A stretch of DNA of 64,000 bases from Apus apus. Taxonomy: Eukaryota > Chordata > Aves > Apodiformes > Apodidae. The notes beneath the pieces are model-generated. The model was not told the origin of the DNA. It saw only the letters and a program-made list of their open reading frames with translations, and did not search any database. Of the stretch, positions 1 through 13,345 are shown piece by piece (position 1 is the first letter of the stretch; the number at the start of each line of letters is the position of its first letter). A program made the position numbers and the translations under genes. Location of the stretch: the NCBI RefSeq assembly GCF_020740795.1, contig NC_067290.1:18485001-18549000 (forward strand), in the 5' to 3' direction.

Positions 1-2607
1 AATTCCAAATGGACTCAACCATTTCAAAGCTTGAAGCGCATCTCTCTGGATAGTCAGCCAAGTTTGCTCATAGATGTTTCCAAATTCAAAAACCTCCACA
101 GTGCTTTTGGTTCTTTAGTGATTAGCTCCAGTAATATAAAACTTCTACAGAAAATCTCTGAAGCAGTTTGCTTCTGTGCAGGTCTTCAGTACAACTTTTC
201 ATATGTCAGCATTTAAATGGCTCTTGATCATTGTTAAAAGAAAGAATGACCTGCTTTGCTTCACTGCAATGCTCATTATTTGTGTAGCTCTGTCAGTTCT
301 ATCAGAAATACCAACTAAATCACATCTGTTTTGGCTACTCTCAGTCAACAAATGATGAGAGAAGGATAATTGCGTCTGTTTACTAAAAACTATCAGGGCA
401 ATTAGAAGATTTGTTTTTCACCTATACTTGTACTTTCTTCCTGCAGTTTTAATAATATCCCCTGACTCTTCATTTGTAACAAACAGGACCAGTAAAGGCT
501 TATGAAAAAGACATGATTAGCCTATGGGACTTTCTGGTACACTTTGTTTTCTCTTCAGCTTTGTGTTTGTGTTATCACACCACACATGTCACTGTCCCGG
601 GTTCTCTACAAACCCAAGTTCCTGTCCTGACCTAAAGAAAATGCCATCTAAATACACAAAAGGGACGTCTGAAAATCTAGGACTTGATTGTCCCCAGCTC
701 AGGGCTAGGAGACCTGATGCTTGAAGGGCATAAGGATGTGCTTAAGCCATATAGTGGGGACTGTGCAGGTTTCTCAGGTAACTTCACAATACTGTAGCCC
801 AAACAAGCCCTGATTTAGGTCCACCTGTCAGCTCCATGTGTGGGCAAATAAAATGAGATCCTTGAAACAGCTTAAAGCTTGCCCAGCTATGATGTTCCTT
901 CTCAGTCTTCCAGGTCTGGACTTGGCTTAGTAGTTTAGGCCATGGGAGAAAGTAAGAAAAATCAAATGAAGTACACAATTTTGTAGCTGCACTTAACTCT
1001 TTGTTGCTGGACAATTAACATTGCCCATTAATGTTTGATGTTTACATTCACGTGAAAAACATGTAGTTACAAGGATTCTGGTTGCTCACCATTGGCTTGA
1101 CTCACACTACTGCTGGTGCCATTACATCAGTTGTCTCCGATTCAGCCACAAGCTGGTTTTTTACAGGTATTTCAGTATTACAAGTTGGCACGCAGTTTGT
1201 GTGATTAGCCACCTAAATTACAGGCTTTTTTTTCCTATTTCAGAATCAGATTACTGTAATAGTAACAATGAAAGGAGGAGCAGAACAACAATAAAGTTTT
1301 AATATGAAAGGAGCAGAGAGGGAAGAGAACATCAGCAGGCAAGAGATTTAAAAATATAAAAATGCTAAATTTCTTTGTTTCCTCCCCCCAGCTGGAGCAT
1401 TGTGTTAACTCTCATTCACAGGTCACAAGTCTCCTGGAGCAGCTTCCATTTTAAACACAGGAGAAAAGCTGAAACTCAAACTAGGGAAGTTCAACATGGT
1501 GGGGTTTATTTTAAACTTCATGCACAGAGGGTGAAACTTTTTTTATTTTCCCTTAATGTATTGACATTTTTGCGTGAACATGGGCTTGATTTATACAGAA
1601 GATACTCCCTTTTTGCAGTCTCAGTTACTATGTCCTGTGGCTGGCTGAGATCTTGCATGTCTATCTGAGGTGCGAATTGCCACCACACCTGTTAGAGAGA
1701 GAAACTTTACATGCACTGGGCTTCCATCACTACATTGTTTCATGCTCACATGAACAGCCTTTCAAGTATCCTTGAAAGTTAATAGAAGGATTTTAGGAAA
1801 AAAGCAATTTATAAGTGGGGCTTCACATTTGGCAGCAGTTACTCCCAGCTCTTTCCCACTGTGTGATCAGAGTTGACCAAGCAGGCTGACACAGGCAGAG
1901 ATTCTCTGTTCTTGACTTTGCAGACACTAAAGTGATCACCCTTGCTCCCAGAAGCTTGCAGTTTAGTGTGAGTGGACCTAAAACCACTAGCTAAAGTATG
2001 GATGACACTTTGTTGCTCATAAATTGACATTCTCAGAGTAAAGTTGCTGAGATAGTATTTTTGTTGGAATTTTTATTGCCTCCCAAGGAATATTCTCTTT
2101 CCACCATGGGAGTGAATGATGGTGCTGATAAATTACTCCCATTTTTCATGACTAAGCAGACATTTTCCTATTCAGCAATTCCTGAATTAAATGTGAGGTT
2201 ATTTACAGTTTTTAAAACAATAAGGAAGTACCCCAAAAGAGAAAAACTGTCCATGTCCAGGTTAAGTACTGATGTGTACATGTGTGCAGGTTTAACATCC
2301 TGTACACTACCTGCTGTCTAGTGACTCCAGTAATCACATCTGCAATGCAGAACGTGTGCATAGCTCAGGCAAAGGTGTAGGGAAGGGTGGGACAGCAGAG
2401 CTCTGCTCTCCCATGGCATCTGAGAGTTTCCCTTGGAAGTAGGAGCATTGACTGAGCAGGATGAGTTGTAAATAAGCTCTCCTGAAATTGCAGACCTCTG
2501 TAAACTTCCTGGCCTTCTGTACTGTATGAAAAGTGTTTTCTTTGTTTGCCTCCTGTGCTGTAAGCCCAGAAGCATATTCCTGCAGAAGTTCCAAGTGTTA
2601 CTAATTT
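1..2607. other. Intergenic, nothing recognised
   Basis: AT-rich single-copy sequence. Open frames of up to 97 codons on both strands lack domains, splice context and codon pattern. I see no repeat family. Confidence 0.7.
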
Positions 2608-2765
2608 TCATAGAATCAAAGAATCATTAAGGTTGGAAAAGACCTCTAAGATCATCACGTCCTACCATCAACCCAAGACCACCATGCCAACTGAACCATG
2701 AGGTGCCACGTGTACATATTTTTTGAACACCTTCAGGGATAGTGATTCCACCACTTCTCTGGGTA
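2608..2765 (-). mobile_element. CR1 LINE 3' fragment
   Basis: On the plus strand it starts TCATAGAATC and runs through AAGGTTGGAAAAGACC, AAGATCATC and ACACCTTCAGGGATAGTGA. This is the reverse complement of the 3' end of a chicken-repeat-1 non-LTR retrotransposon. It is 5'-truncated, as most CR1 copies are, and carries many substitutions, including ACGTCCTA for the usual AGTCCAAC. No coding capacity remains. Confidence 0.9.
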
Positions 2766-5700
2766 AAGGGAATTTTTCTGGGGTAGGGAATTGAAGCCTG
2801 CTGATGAATTACCAGAGATGTGATGAGGAGAGATGGCAGGAGAAAAATAAAACCGTTCAACATAGACCTAGCATATAGATCAGTGGGGTCACAGGGACCA
2901 AGATTTCTATTAACTTAATGAGCATTGTATTAGTTTGTGTTTTCATAAATTATTTTTCCTCAGTTGCATTAGTTATTAAAATCTATCTCCCCAGGCAGTC
3001 TGGTTTATGTTGATTTGGTGCCTCTCTTGTACTCGTAGAGACTAGTTTCCAGAAGCAGAAGAAAGCAACAGACCACTGAGAGTGGATCTTCCATTAAAAT
3101 CTCTTAAATGAGATAGTTTAACAGAATATTGATCCCTCATTGTTAACTTCTTGAATATGAAGCACTGGAAGGCTGTCATTTAATAGGAGAGTTAATTTCT
3201 GTTCTTGCTGACAAAATGAGCTCAATGAAAATATTTCCAACCTGGGGTATGTAGACTGGTGGCTGAAAGGTCATCAATCCTGGTTTATTTTAAATTTATA
3301 GATGTTTAAACGTAAGACTTCTAATATTTTCCACTTCACAGCAACAGTTGCAGTTTTTTCCTTTATTTCTAAGGTCTTCTGGTATTTAAATTTGAGAATG
3401 TTTCAAAGCACAGAATCTTTCCTGTGGTGTCAAGAGTGCTGGGCTACTGTTGATAACTACAAAAAAACCACTACATAGTTAATTTACTTAAAATTAAATT
3501 TTAAAGAGTTCATTTTATTAGTCTTGCTTTTTAATGTGATAAAGTTTTATAGAATGAGAGAGAATCTATCACCACTGCTGCAGATTTCTGGAATGTGGAT
3601 GCTTTTTATCTTCCAGTATTTAATTTAAAGTTGATTTAAAACATTTTCTTAGTTCCCCCTCCCCACCCACAGAAGTCCAGTACCTATTTTTTCATCAGAG
3701 CATGATTTCAATAGGTAGAATGATCAAGAAATTAAGGAATATTTTCACTATTAGTATATGAGACAGAAGAAAATTAGAAGGTAACATACTACTAAGCTCA
3801 ATGTGCTTAGCAATAAAAAAAGCCTGATTTTCTTCTTGATCTATAAAATAACTTGATTTTTAAAAAGTATTATCATTTTGTCCAGAGAAAACATGTCTTT
3901 CATGTCTTTTCTTTCCCCTAGAGAACAGATGTTATAGTATTGTGATCACAAATGGATCTTATCCTAAATAGATGGGAGAGGAAAAGATATTTCATGCTTT
4001 TCTAAATAGCTGATTTGGATAAATAAGCATTTGTTCTCTCTAAAAGATTCAGCAATTTCTTTTCTATTTATTAAGAGGATGAAAAAAATCACTTGTAAAA
4101 AGTTGTCTAGTCTTCCAACAAGTCCTTTAGGAGAAGTAGCAAAGATGAAGTTTGAAAGTCTTAATGCTGTTCTAAGATTAAAAACATTAAATTATAAGTA
4201 GGTTCTTTAATAATATTTTAATACATTACAGGGAAGCAAAGCAGCAAGCTTCATTTTTTGTTTCTCAGTGACCTTTGATTTCTAATTTTACCTAGACCAT
4301 CTAATTAAGATTCTTTCAGTTGTAAGGACAAGTTGTTTGGTTATGCAGAATTAAATGCAGGAGTCTACTAACAGGAATTTAACTGCAGATGGACCCAGTC
4401 ATTCTTGAGATGCTCTGGTTAAATCCTAGATCCTGGTGACTCTTCAACCTTTTTACTTGCCAACAATGTTTCTTTTCTTTCAGGGGAGTTGCTCCCAATT
4501 TCCAAAACCCAGCAATGCTCTGGAATTTCAGAGGGCTGTGTATCAGCCCAATACAATGCTGTGTTGTGGTTGCTAGAAAATAATTATGGATGAGGGAATG
4601 ATATGCAGTAATGACTGCACTGAAGGAAAGAGAGCAGCAGTCCTAGGCAGGAAGCAGCAAACCCTCTGGAGATCTTTAATACCTCTTGGCCTTCTTTAAT
4701 GAAATCCACTCATGTCAATAGCAGATAAACACTCCACAAGGAGCAGGGGATAAAGCTGAGGAGATGGGTCTTTAAACCCAGCATGACACTGGAGACAGCT
4801 ACTGGCTATTTGTGATATTATTGGTAAATATTTGAGGAAGTGCATAATGTATGTTAATGTTACTTCACTTTTCTTATATACTTTCTGAGAAGGAAAGGAA
4901 AGTTGCTGATTTTCTGATTCCCAGAGTGTCATGAAACATAAAAGAAGCTAGCTGGCTGTTCAGCTAGCAGGGGTTTCATCCATCCACCAGCACCAACCAA
5001 GGCAGAGCAGGAGAAAGAAATATATTAATAGTAATTAGTGTCCTTATTTTCACTTCACATAGGAATACATCCAAAGTCAAGACTTGCTACAGAGAACACT
5101 TTGTTGTTTCCTAATAAATCAGGTGCTTCAGCTGAAGCACCTTAGTTGGTCACAGAGCTTTGCTAGCTCATGGGCAGACAAAAGAAAGAACAAAGCTGTG
5201 ACTCCCACATAGAAAAAGTGCTTTGTAGTGAATTTTGAGTTTATGTGTAAAGCTTGCTGGAAGTTAACAGTTACATTTGTAATTGTTGCCTTGATTTAAT
5301 TGTTAATCTTACACTCACAGCAAAAAAGCTACTCTTCTCTTTCATTTGTGCCGTGGTCATACTCCCAAGCTGTTTCTCATTGTGTCTATTAATGACAGGG
5401 TAGATTGTCTCTGGGGGGAGCCCATGGAAGCCACCTGCATCACAAAATGAATGAATTGAGCTCAAGCAGTCTAATCTTTCTAATAACTTTTCTGTACTGG
5501 GGACAGGAGAATTTGTAAAGATATTGATCCAGCAGAATGGTACATTATTAACTTGCAGTGATGGCCTTTGTGACTGACAAGATAGTTGTAATAAGCAAAT
5601 ACTTGTGATCAGCAGGATTAAGGAAAGAGACATCAAGACCAACAGCAGTGCCCCAGCCAGGAAATGGGATTTCAGCCCCTGCTCCCAGAAGGTCCATTAT

Positions 5701-8700
5701 GTGGCTGTGTCACTTATTATGAACTGTGAACTCTGTAGCTTGAACACAGGTAGTTATTTCTGTTCTGGAATCCTTCTGTACGGTGATAAATGTGGGTGGA
5801 TAGGACACTTATCTACAGCTGCTTTACCTTGATAATGCTCCTGCGCTGCTTACAGCATCTCTTTCTCTAGCTGATGTGGCCTTTTCTAATTCTTGGCTCT
5901 GTTCTTGAATTATATCCTCTAATTTTTTTCTGAGAACCCAAAAGAGTCACTACCCCTTGAATCTGAGAACCGATTGCCTTCAGTTTCATGTTTCCTTGAG
6001 GTGTTCTGTACCTTTCGTTCATCACAAAATGGAGAAAGAAAACACAACAGAAATCTCTTAGGAACGGTGTAAGACACGTAGTCCACATGACCCCTGTAGA
6101 GATGGCAGTGTTTCCATCTGAAATGTACTGCAGACTGCAAAAACTATGAACAGGGGATCCATGCCTGTGCACGCAGCAGTCAGTGTTGGCCTCTTATTTT
6201 ATAAAGATAAGAACTGCAGCTGTATTCCTGGATGGTGAGGGATGATGTGCTCATAACTAGATCCCTGTAATGGGGAGCATATAGTTCCCATCGAGCTGGC
6301 TGCAGCTGAGCCCTGTCCCTGTCTTGGAGCTCTTGGATGCTGTCCTAGCACCAGCCATTCTTTTACATGTGTGATCTGCGCAGGCACCACAGAAATGGAA
6401 GTCAGACTTTGTGGGAACTAATGATAAAAGGGAAATAAAACCAAGATGGTATTTAATCATCCATTTATTCAACTTGGGTAATTCCAGTAGCTAAAGATGA
6501 GATTTGCAGCTGGTGTGAATTAAGAAGCCCATTTTCTTTGCAGCGTGTTTACACTAACTGTGGAGCTAGTCAAGGAAATATAACTTTTACCTTGGCTACC
6601 AACTGTAAATCAGGAGCCTGGGTCTGTTGCTGGTTGTTGTCATGTTGCCGCATCTTAAAAGAAGCATGTTTGCTTTTCTCCAAGTGCAGGAAGCTTCTCC
6701 AGGGGAAAACCTGGCTAAATGACAGTCAGGATGTGCCACAAAGAGCTGAGCTGAGCAACCCCTGGGGTATGGAGCATGGTGCTATAGATTTTCTATTAGG
6801 AATTTATGTAGCTGATGGTGACTTTAATGGTAGCAAAGTGTATCACTCACTCATGGTAAGGGCCCTGTAACATGGATGCTAGTAGTCAAAATATTTGAAG
6901 GAAATGAAGGTGTGGTGAGAGCTTGCTAAATTAAAAAATGTTTATAAATTGCTGTCCCCACTGCCACTAATTTTCCTTCCCTTAGTTATAAATATGCAGG
7001 TATTAATAATTTTCTGCATCTGAGGATGGGATAATTAACAGCCTGAAGGCAGCTTTCTGGGCTCAGAATAATGGGACTTGGCTCAGGCCAGAAAAGCCAG
7101 TTGCCAGCGTGGGAGTGATGTGGTTCTGCAAAGCAAAGTTGTTCCTGCAGACCTGCTGTATTTGCAGGGAGGGACGCAGTGACTGTCCCCAATCTTACCC
7201 CATGTCCTGCACACCCTGCGACCCTTTTCTCACTTGTCCTGTGTTGTCAGTCTCCCAAACAGTTCTGAGTTTGGCATAGAGGTGACAATTACCCCGGTGT
7301 ATGTGCTTAGCAATAAGTTTATACATATACTATTAATTTTTGTTATTTTGGTATAATAGTATACTAATATAGATAATCTTTCAAGCTAACTGAAAAGTAC
7401 TGAGGCAAGAAGCAAGAGTGGGTGTACCATAACTCTGACATGCTCTCCAGTCTCTGGCATTCTGTCCATTTCTATATATCATCACCATGACTACAGCAGT
7501 AACGTCTAAGAGAACTCCAATGTAAATCTGACAGCACCTCCTTAGCGGTGCTTAAAATCATGTAATTAAGTAAGAAAAGGCTGCTGATTGAGGAGGTTAG
7601 AGCTGCCTTGCAGAAGATTACAGCACATTTCATGATTAACAATCAGAACATTCTTTTCCAAACCTCTACCTAATTTAGCAGATGAAGGTTTCAGCTGAGA
7701 GGAAGGCTCTGCTCTTAATGCTGCAGAGGAGGAACAGTAATTTCCCACCATTTCACTGCTTTCCTGGTGTTTACTCCAGTGTCAGTCTTCATGCTAATTT
7801 TGCTTTCCCAGTTAACTGACTTAACAGAAGTGGCAAAAAGGTCAATGCTGCTGATCATAGGACGATTTATTTCCATCTCTTGGCAGTTTGTAATTAGGAT
7901 GGAGAAACAGTATAAATCAACTCATTTTAGTGACTAAAAACTCTGCACCCATCAGTTAATGTGCCAAAATTAATCTTTTGTCTTTGCATCCCTAAAATTA
8001 TAGGTTGATTTCAGAGATAAACTTGTGTTTGCCATTAAGGAAACACATTTCTGTGAACTGTGTAGTTAAACTGTTTGTGAGGAAGAAAAAGGAATATATG
8101 GCATATAGGGGTATTGTTTCTATTTTTAAATAGAGCGTGTTGTTATTTTATCTGAAACATTTAAGGCAGGTCATAGCAGTGGAAGGGGTCCTGATAGACA
8201 ATTCCTGTGTTAATTTGTCCAGGGTGTGATGAAATTTTCTTGTGAAATCTGCTGGTTTTGAGCCCACTCTGAGTGCAAGGACAATGCTGCTGGTAAAACA
8301 GCTCTTCCCCCTCCACGCTGCACAGACATTTACAGATGGGATCATCTAGGGAAATGTGTAGTTTGTAGACAAAGCAAGGACTCCTAGAGGAATTTTTAAT
8401 GTGACATAGTAGTAAGAAAGGTCCTTAACCATGACATTATTTTGTGCCAGATACTTTTATCTTCCCTTCTGTCATTTTTTTATATATATTATTGCTTGTG
8501 TCTTTCTGGCCATGTTCCCTAGGCTTTGTTATCTTCTTTTATATATATTTAAAGGAAAATAAATATGTGAACTGCCTACCTATTTTCTTGGCAGCCTTCA
8601 AGAAGAACTTTGCTACTTCTTGACTCTCATTGCCTTCCATCTTAACTTGACTCTGCATCAACCTCCTGATTTCTCTGGGGAATATTTAGCTTTTCCTCCG

Positions 8701-10440
8701 TCACTTGGTAGAGTGCCTGTATGTCATTAGTTACAGAAGGAGAGAATATTCCCATTTTCTAATACCTTCCTGTGCATTCCAACTAGAACTGTCTTTTTTG
8801 GACTATACTTGTTATGTAGATGTATGCTAGGGACTAGAAAGAAGCTGGAGGTGTTGCATATAAGGCTTTTAAAAAATGCTTCATATTTTCTAAAAACAAT
8901 ATTCCACAGAATAAGCAGCAAGTCCACACAAAAGCAAAAGCCCTCAGAAAAAGGAGAGTAACAGTACAGCTGTGGAACTGAGACTTCTTGCCCCCAGACC
9001 TCTTGGGGGAGCAGGTTTTTTACACTGATAGAGCCTTTTGTTTGTAATAAATACTGATTTTAATGGCTCCTCCTTTGGGCTCTACTATGAGTAGGAGTTA
9101 TTTGGTAATACTTTAAGGATTTTTACCTTTGTGAGGCAATTAATAATCATGAACAACCATGGAGAAAACCAGTAAGTTGTCCCGCCACAGGCTGTGCAGT
9201 TCAGTACAGACTGACGTTTCCAAATCCTTTTTAAAATAGGAAATGTGCTGTGTTAGCACCTTTATTCCTCTGTTGCAGAATTCAGGATGCTTTATGGAGA
9301 GAATTACAATTACAAAATGCATTCCCGATCCTAGAGGTCTGCTTTGAGTGCAAGTATTGTTGAGAAAGTCCTGTTTCTTAGTCTGCATGTCCCAGTTGTG
9401 GAAAAGATGATGATGAATCTGACTTTTTCTTTAAAACTCTTGGGAAGGTGCTGGCATAGATCTCGTTATTAGCATATGTTAAACCAGAGCAAAAAATATT
9501 CTTTACATAAGCAGCTACTGCTGGAGTGATCAAATATCTCCATTGCTGCAGGTCAGAATGTGCAAATTAATACGAATATTCAAGTATTAAATCACTCCTG
9601 GTGAAAGACAAAAGGTTTACAGAAAATGCAGGCTCTGTCATGTATCTATCCACCAGCCTCGCTAAATGACAAGATGATGTGCAGTCCGAAGGAATTATTG
9701 ACTCAAAAGATAAGAACATGAAGTAGGCATTTAAAATTCAAGTCTGCAATTAACTTGCCTCAAAATGATGTTATGGGATTTATATTACCAGGGGGTTGTT
9801 GGGATGAGAAGCTGAAATTTTTACTACTGAGCAGGCGTCATTTAGTTACACAGTTAATCTGAAGAGCAAAACACTTCAGGGTTTGGAATTTAGATGTTTT
9901 TTAATAAAATAAAGGAAAAGAAACTGCAAAACAGGGTATGTAATGCACTGTACATGTAATTCTGTGTGCATCGAGAAGGAGAGAGGAACCATTGTGTGTT
10001 GAAAGTTAAAGCAACAGAGTGAAGATTTTTCAAAAAGCTCTTTGCTGTGAATAAGCCCATGTCTTTATCATAAAAAGAGATAGGTATGGACATGGATGTA
10101 ATCCAAACTGTGCAAGTTCTTTTAGTACAAGGATCTCTGACCCTTTTGGAACAGAAAAACCTGATGCATATGTATTGCTATTTGGGTTACTCTGTGCAAC
10201 CACAACTCCTTTCCCCTGTATGATACAAGCTTTAACTTCAGCAGTTTCATCCTCTTTTTCATTCAGTGTGTTGTGTTTATTGACACCATTCAATACTTGT
10301 CATTTATCTTTCTCATTAGAGGGCTCAGTAACAGGGAATCTGAAAATACCCTACCAGACTACGAGGGGCAACTTACCCTTTGTGCCTGGGCTGCTGCAGC
10401 CTCTTTGTTAGAGGGCAGCAGAGTAGAGCCAAGTTGCATC
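2766..10440. other. Intergenic, no gene seen
   Basis: Mostly AT-rich unique sequence. It holds the 22-bp palindrome at 5121 and an AT-rich block near 7310-7380. An 87-codon minus-strand frame (10030-10293) lies near the next CR1 copy and has no exon-like acceptor. Confidence 0.65.
5121..5142. repeat. Perfect 22-bp palindrome
   Basis: The half-site AGGTGCTTCAG is followed directly, with no spacer, by its exact reverse complement. Neither flank extends the symmetry. Function unknown. Confidence 0.9.
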
Positions 10441-10904
10441 GAACTCCTGGAAAAGTCCAGAGGAAAGAGGCCAGGAAGATGATCCAAGGGCTGGAGCACC
10501 TCTGCTGTGAAGACAGGCTGAGAGAGCTGGGGCTGTTCAGCCTGGAGAAGGCTCTGGGGAGACCTCATAGTGGCCTTCCAGTGCCTGAAGTGGGCTACAG
10601 GAAAGCTGGGCAGGGGCTTTTTACAAAGGCTTGTAGAGAGAGGACAAAGGGTAATGGATTAAAAATAGAGGAGGGGAGATTTAAGTTAGACATTATGAAG
10701 AAATTCTTTAGTGTGAGGGTGGTGAGACAGTGGAACAGGTTGCCAGGGAAGTTGTGGAAGCCCCATCCCTGGGTGCATTCAAGAGTGGGTTGAATAGTTC
10801 TCTGGGTAACCTGATCTAGTGGAAGGTGTCCCTGCCCATGCAGGGGGGCTGGAATAGATGATCTTTAAGGTCCTTTCCAACTCAAAACACTCTGTGATTC
10901 TTTG
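10441..10904 (+). mobile_element. CR1 LINE 3' fragment (longest copy in the window)
   Basis: About 460 bp of CR1 sequence in plus orientation. It begins near AAAAGTCCAGAGGAAAG and passes through GAAGACAGGCTGAGAGAG, GGGGCTGTTCAGCCTGGAGA and GTGAGGGTGGTGAGACAGTG to the end TCTGTGATTCTTTG. It covers the end of the reverse-transcriptase ORF region and the 3' UTR of the element. The 137-codon open frame over it (10380-10793) is a relic of this repeat, not a host gene. Divergence looks moderate. Confidence 0.93.
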
Positions 10905-13159
10905 CATACAAAGGAGAAGCAAATGGGAGGCAAGTGTCAGGGTTAAGGAACTGGTGTTACTTTCCTTTTGTTAACAGCCTAGCTGGGCAATGAACTCTGC
11001 TGCTGAGGGCACCTTTCTCAGTAGCAAATGTTCAATGAACTCTGCAAGGCTGAGGGGCTGTATCAACACCACACCTGCCCAGCTGGGCACAACCTGGCTG
11101 TGAACACGTGCTTGTGTGCTCAGCCCCTTCAGCGGCGCGTCCTGCAGGCTGTCCAGGCACGGGCTGGGCTGCCCCTCGTCTGATGATGGCATTGCCAGCA
11201 GGGTTTCTTTCCAAGTGGTATTTGTAGCTGTAGTGAAGAATATATTGGAATGGCTACGGTTGGTTTTGTAAAGCAAATTGAGTTTGGGTTCCAGCCAGGA
11301 AATCATTTGAAGACACAGAAATGGTTTAGTAATGCACGATGGTTTTTTACGTTAGTTACACCCACGCCAAAAATGCTTTGCTTGCTCAAGGCCTTAATGT
11401 CAGTCAGGTCAGAAAAAGCAGTTGTGGCAACATATTGCATTCCTGCTCATGCCACTTACTTCCTATGTGTGTTTACATTCCTACCTATAACCGAGAAGTG
11501 CTAGATGGAAATTTGCCTTCCCAGAATATGGGAAAAGCTATAGTTTTGCATAGTTTTCCCATACAATGACCCTATTTGCCTTCTGAAAAACAAATTACCT
11601 CCAAACTCTAGCTTGATTTCAGACTACTGAGGATACACGAACCTGTATTGTTTCTCCCAGTGTCTTTTTAGTTAATATTATCCCAGAATTTAAAAATCTT
11701 TCTATTTTCAGAGTTGAAAATTGCAGTATTCTGTTTTAGATGCATTGAAATGTTATATTGTGACACTAGTAAACAGCTCTTTGCTGGTTTTTAAACAAGA
11801 TGTGAGTTCTGATCTGGTTATATGGTAATTCTGCTTTGATTAGTCAGAATTATCCAAGCAAAAATATTCTGCCAGGAAGTTTCTGGTTGCCTTGTTCTGC
11901 AGTTCTTTAAGTGTAATTTCTCAATCACCCGACTCCTGCTAGCCCTGCAGCCTAATCCTTGGATTTGTGCATCTCATGCAAGAGTAGCTGACTTTGAAGT
12001 ATTTTTATTTTCAGATGGGATGTCAGCCTGGGTGTCCTGTAGCTCCTGGGTCAATTGGTGAGAAATGTGATTTCTGACCTATAGGTGTGTCTCTTGGAAG
12101 AACAGCCCAGGGACTAGGGAGGGAGGGAACGTGATTTAAAGCTATTTTTAGGCTTCCAGAACTGCTCTCCCAAGTGGAAGTTAGAATAACCCTGAATATA
12201 AAGGCTCCAGTCCCCAACATGCTTCATCCTCCCTCTGTTTATTTTATACTGCTTGTGAGGGATGATCATAGCCATTTCACTGGCTCTGTCCTGCTGTGGG
12301 ATTTTCTTTGTGGCTACATGGATCCTGAGAACAAATCAAGCCTTCATTATAGCCCATCTATTGAGTCTTGATCCCAAAATTGTCTTCCTCATTCAAGCGA
12401 GCCTAATCTGATCAGGTATTTTCAAGGTTCATATCTAAAGTTATATTCTGAATTGTTTCACTAGGTACTTTCTTGCTCTGTGTTGCTCTAGATAGTTAGC
12501 TCTGAAGTGAGGATGAAATAACTCTTCTGTAATAATGTGTAGCATTAAATATGATATGCCTGTTAGACTCACATTTTATGTGGAAGAGCTCACAATATCC
12601 TTTTGGTTTTTAATTATTCCCAGCCAGTTTCCAGTGTGCTCAAAGTGTGCTTTAAAAGATGTGCTTGTGTAGAGAGTGAATGGAATAGCATGTTCCATAA
12701 ACAGTGTGTGAACTTGCACATTTCTGTGAGGAAAAGCTTCTGAAAAATACAAAAAATTCAGATATGTTGAAAGTCAGAACTGAGAAGTGAGCAGCAGACA
12801 CTGATAGGGGATGCTCAGAGACTGTGAGGGATGCTCAGGTGTTTTATAGCTGTGAGTTTCTGAAAGGTACCTGAGTTGATATACATAGCATTTACAGTTA
12901 GAGGCTTTGTTGACCCTTGAAATAGTGATGTTCTTACTCATCCAGAAACAGCTCAAGTGGCTTTCTAGGTACAGATCTTGGTGATCTGCACATCTGTGGA
13001 CAGTCTTCCCTGCTTGGTGAACGTTTGTGGCTGCTGACCTGATTGTACAGCTTCCAAGTGAACGTGGTATATGTATTTTTTCTAGTATGGGAAGTCTCCT
13101 TTACATATGCTTGCTAGAGAGAAAAAGAAAAATGTTCTTTGCTATGATAGAAATGTAAA

Positions 13160-13345
13160 GCTGAAGGATGAGTTAATCAGTGAGTTGTTAATTTGCATGT
13201 AATCAATAACATCCTTAATAAGTACATGTCATTAAAGGGAAAGCCATGAATTGCTGTGCTATATCCCATTATTATGCACAGCAATCAATATTCACACTGT
13301 TAATAAAATAGATTTTATTATCATGTCTTGCAATAAGCTTGTATT
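13160..13345. promoter_or_regulatory. Candidate conserved enhancer with POU octamer and homeobox sites
   Basis: This AT-rich but non-simple stretch contains the octamer ATTTGCAT (13191-13198) inside TTAATTTGCATGTAATCAAT. It also holds several TAAT/ATTA cores and two CAATCAATA-type motifs. Such clusters are typical of vertebrate developmental enhancers in gene deserts. This is pattern recognition only; conservation was not tested. Confidence 0.3.

Noticed and set aside
10380..10793. 137-codon plus-strand frame
   Set aside because: It lies largely within the CR1 copy at 10441-10904, so any similarity to proteins would come from the retrotransposon.
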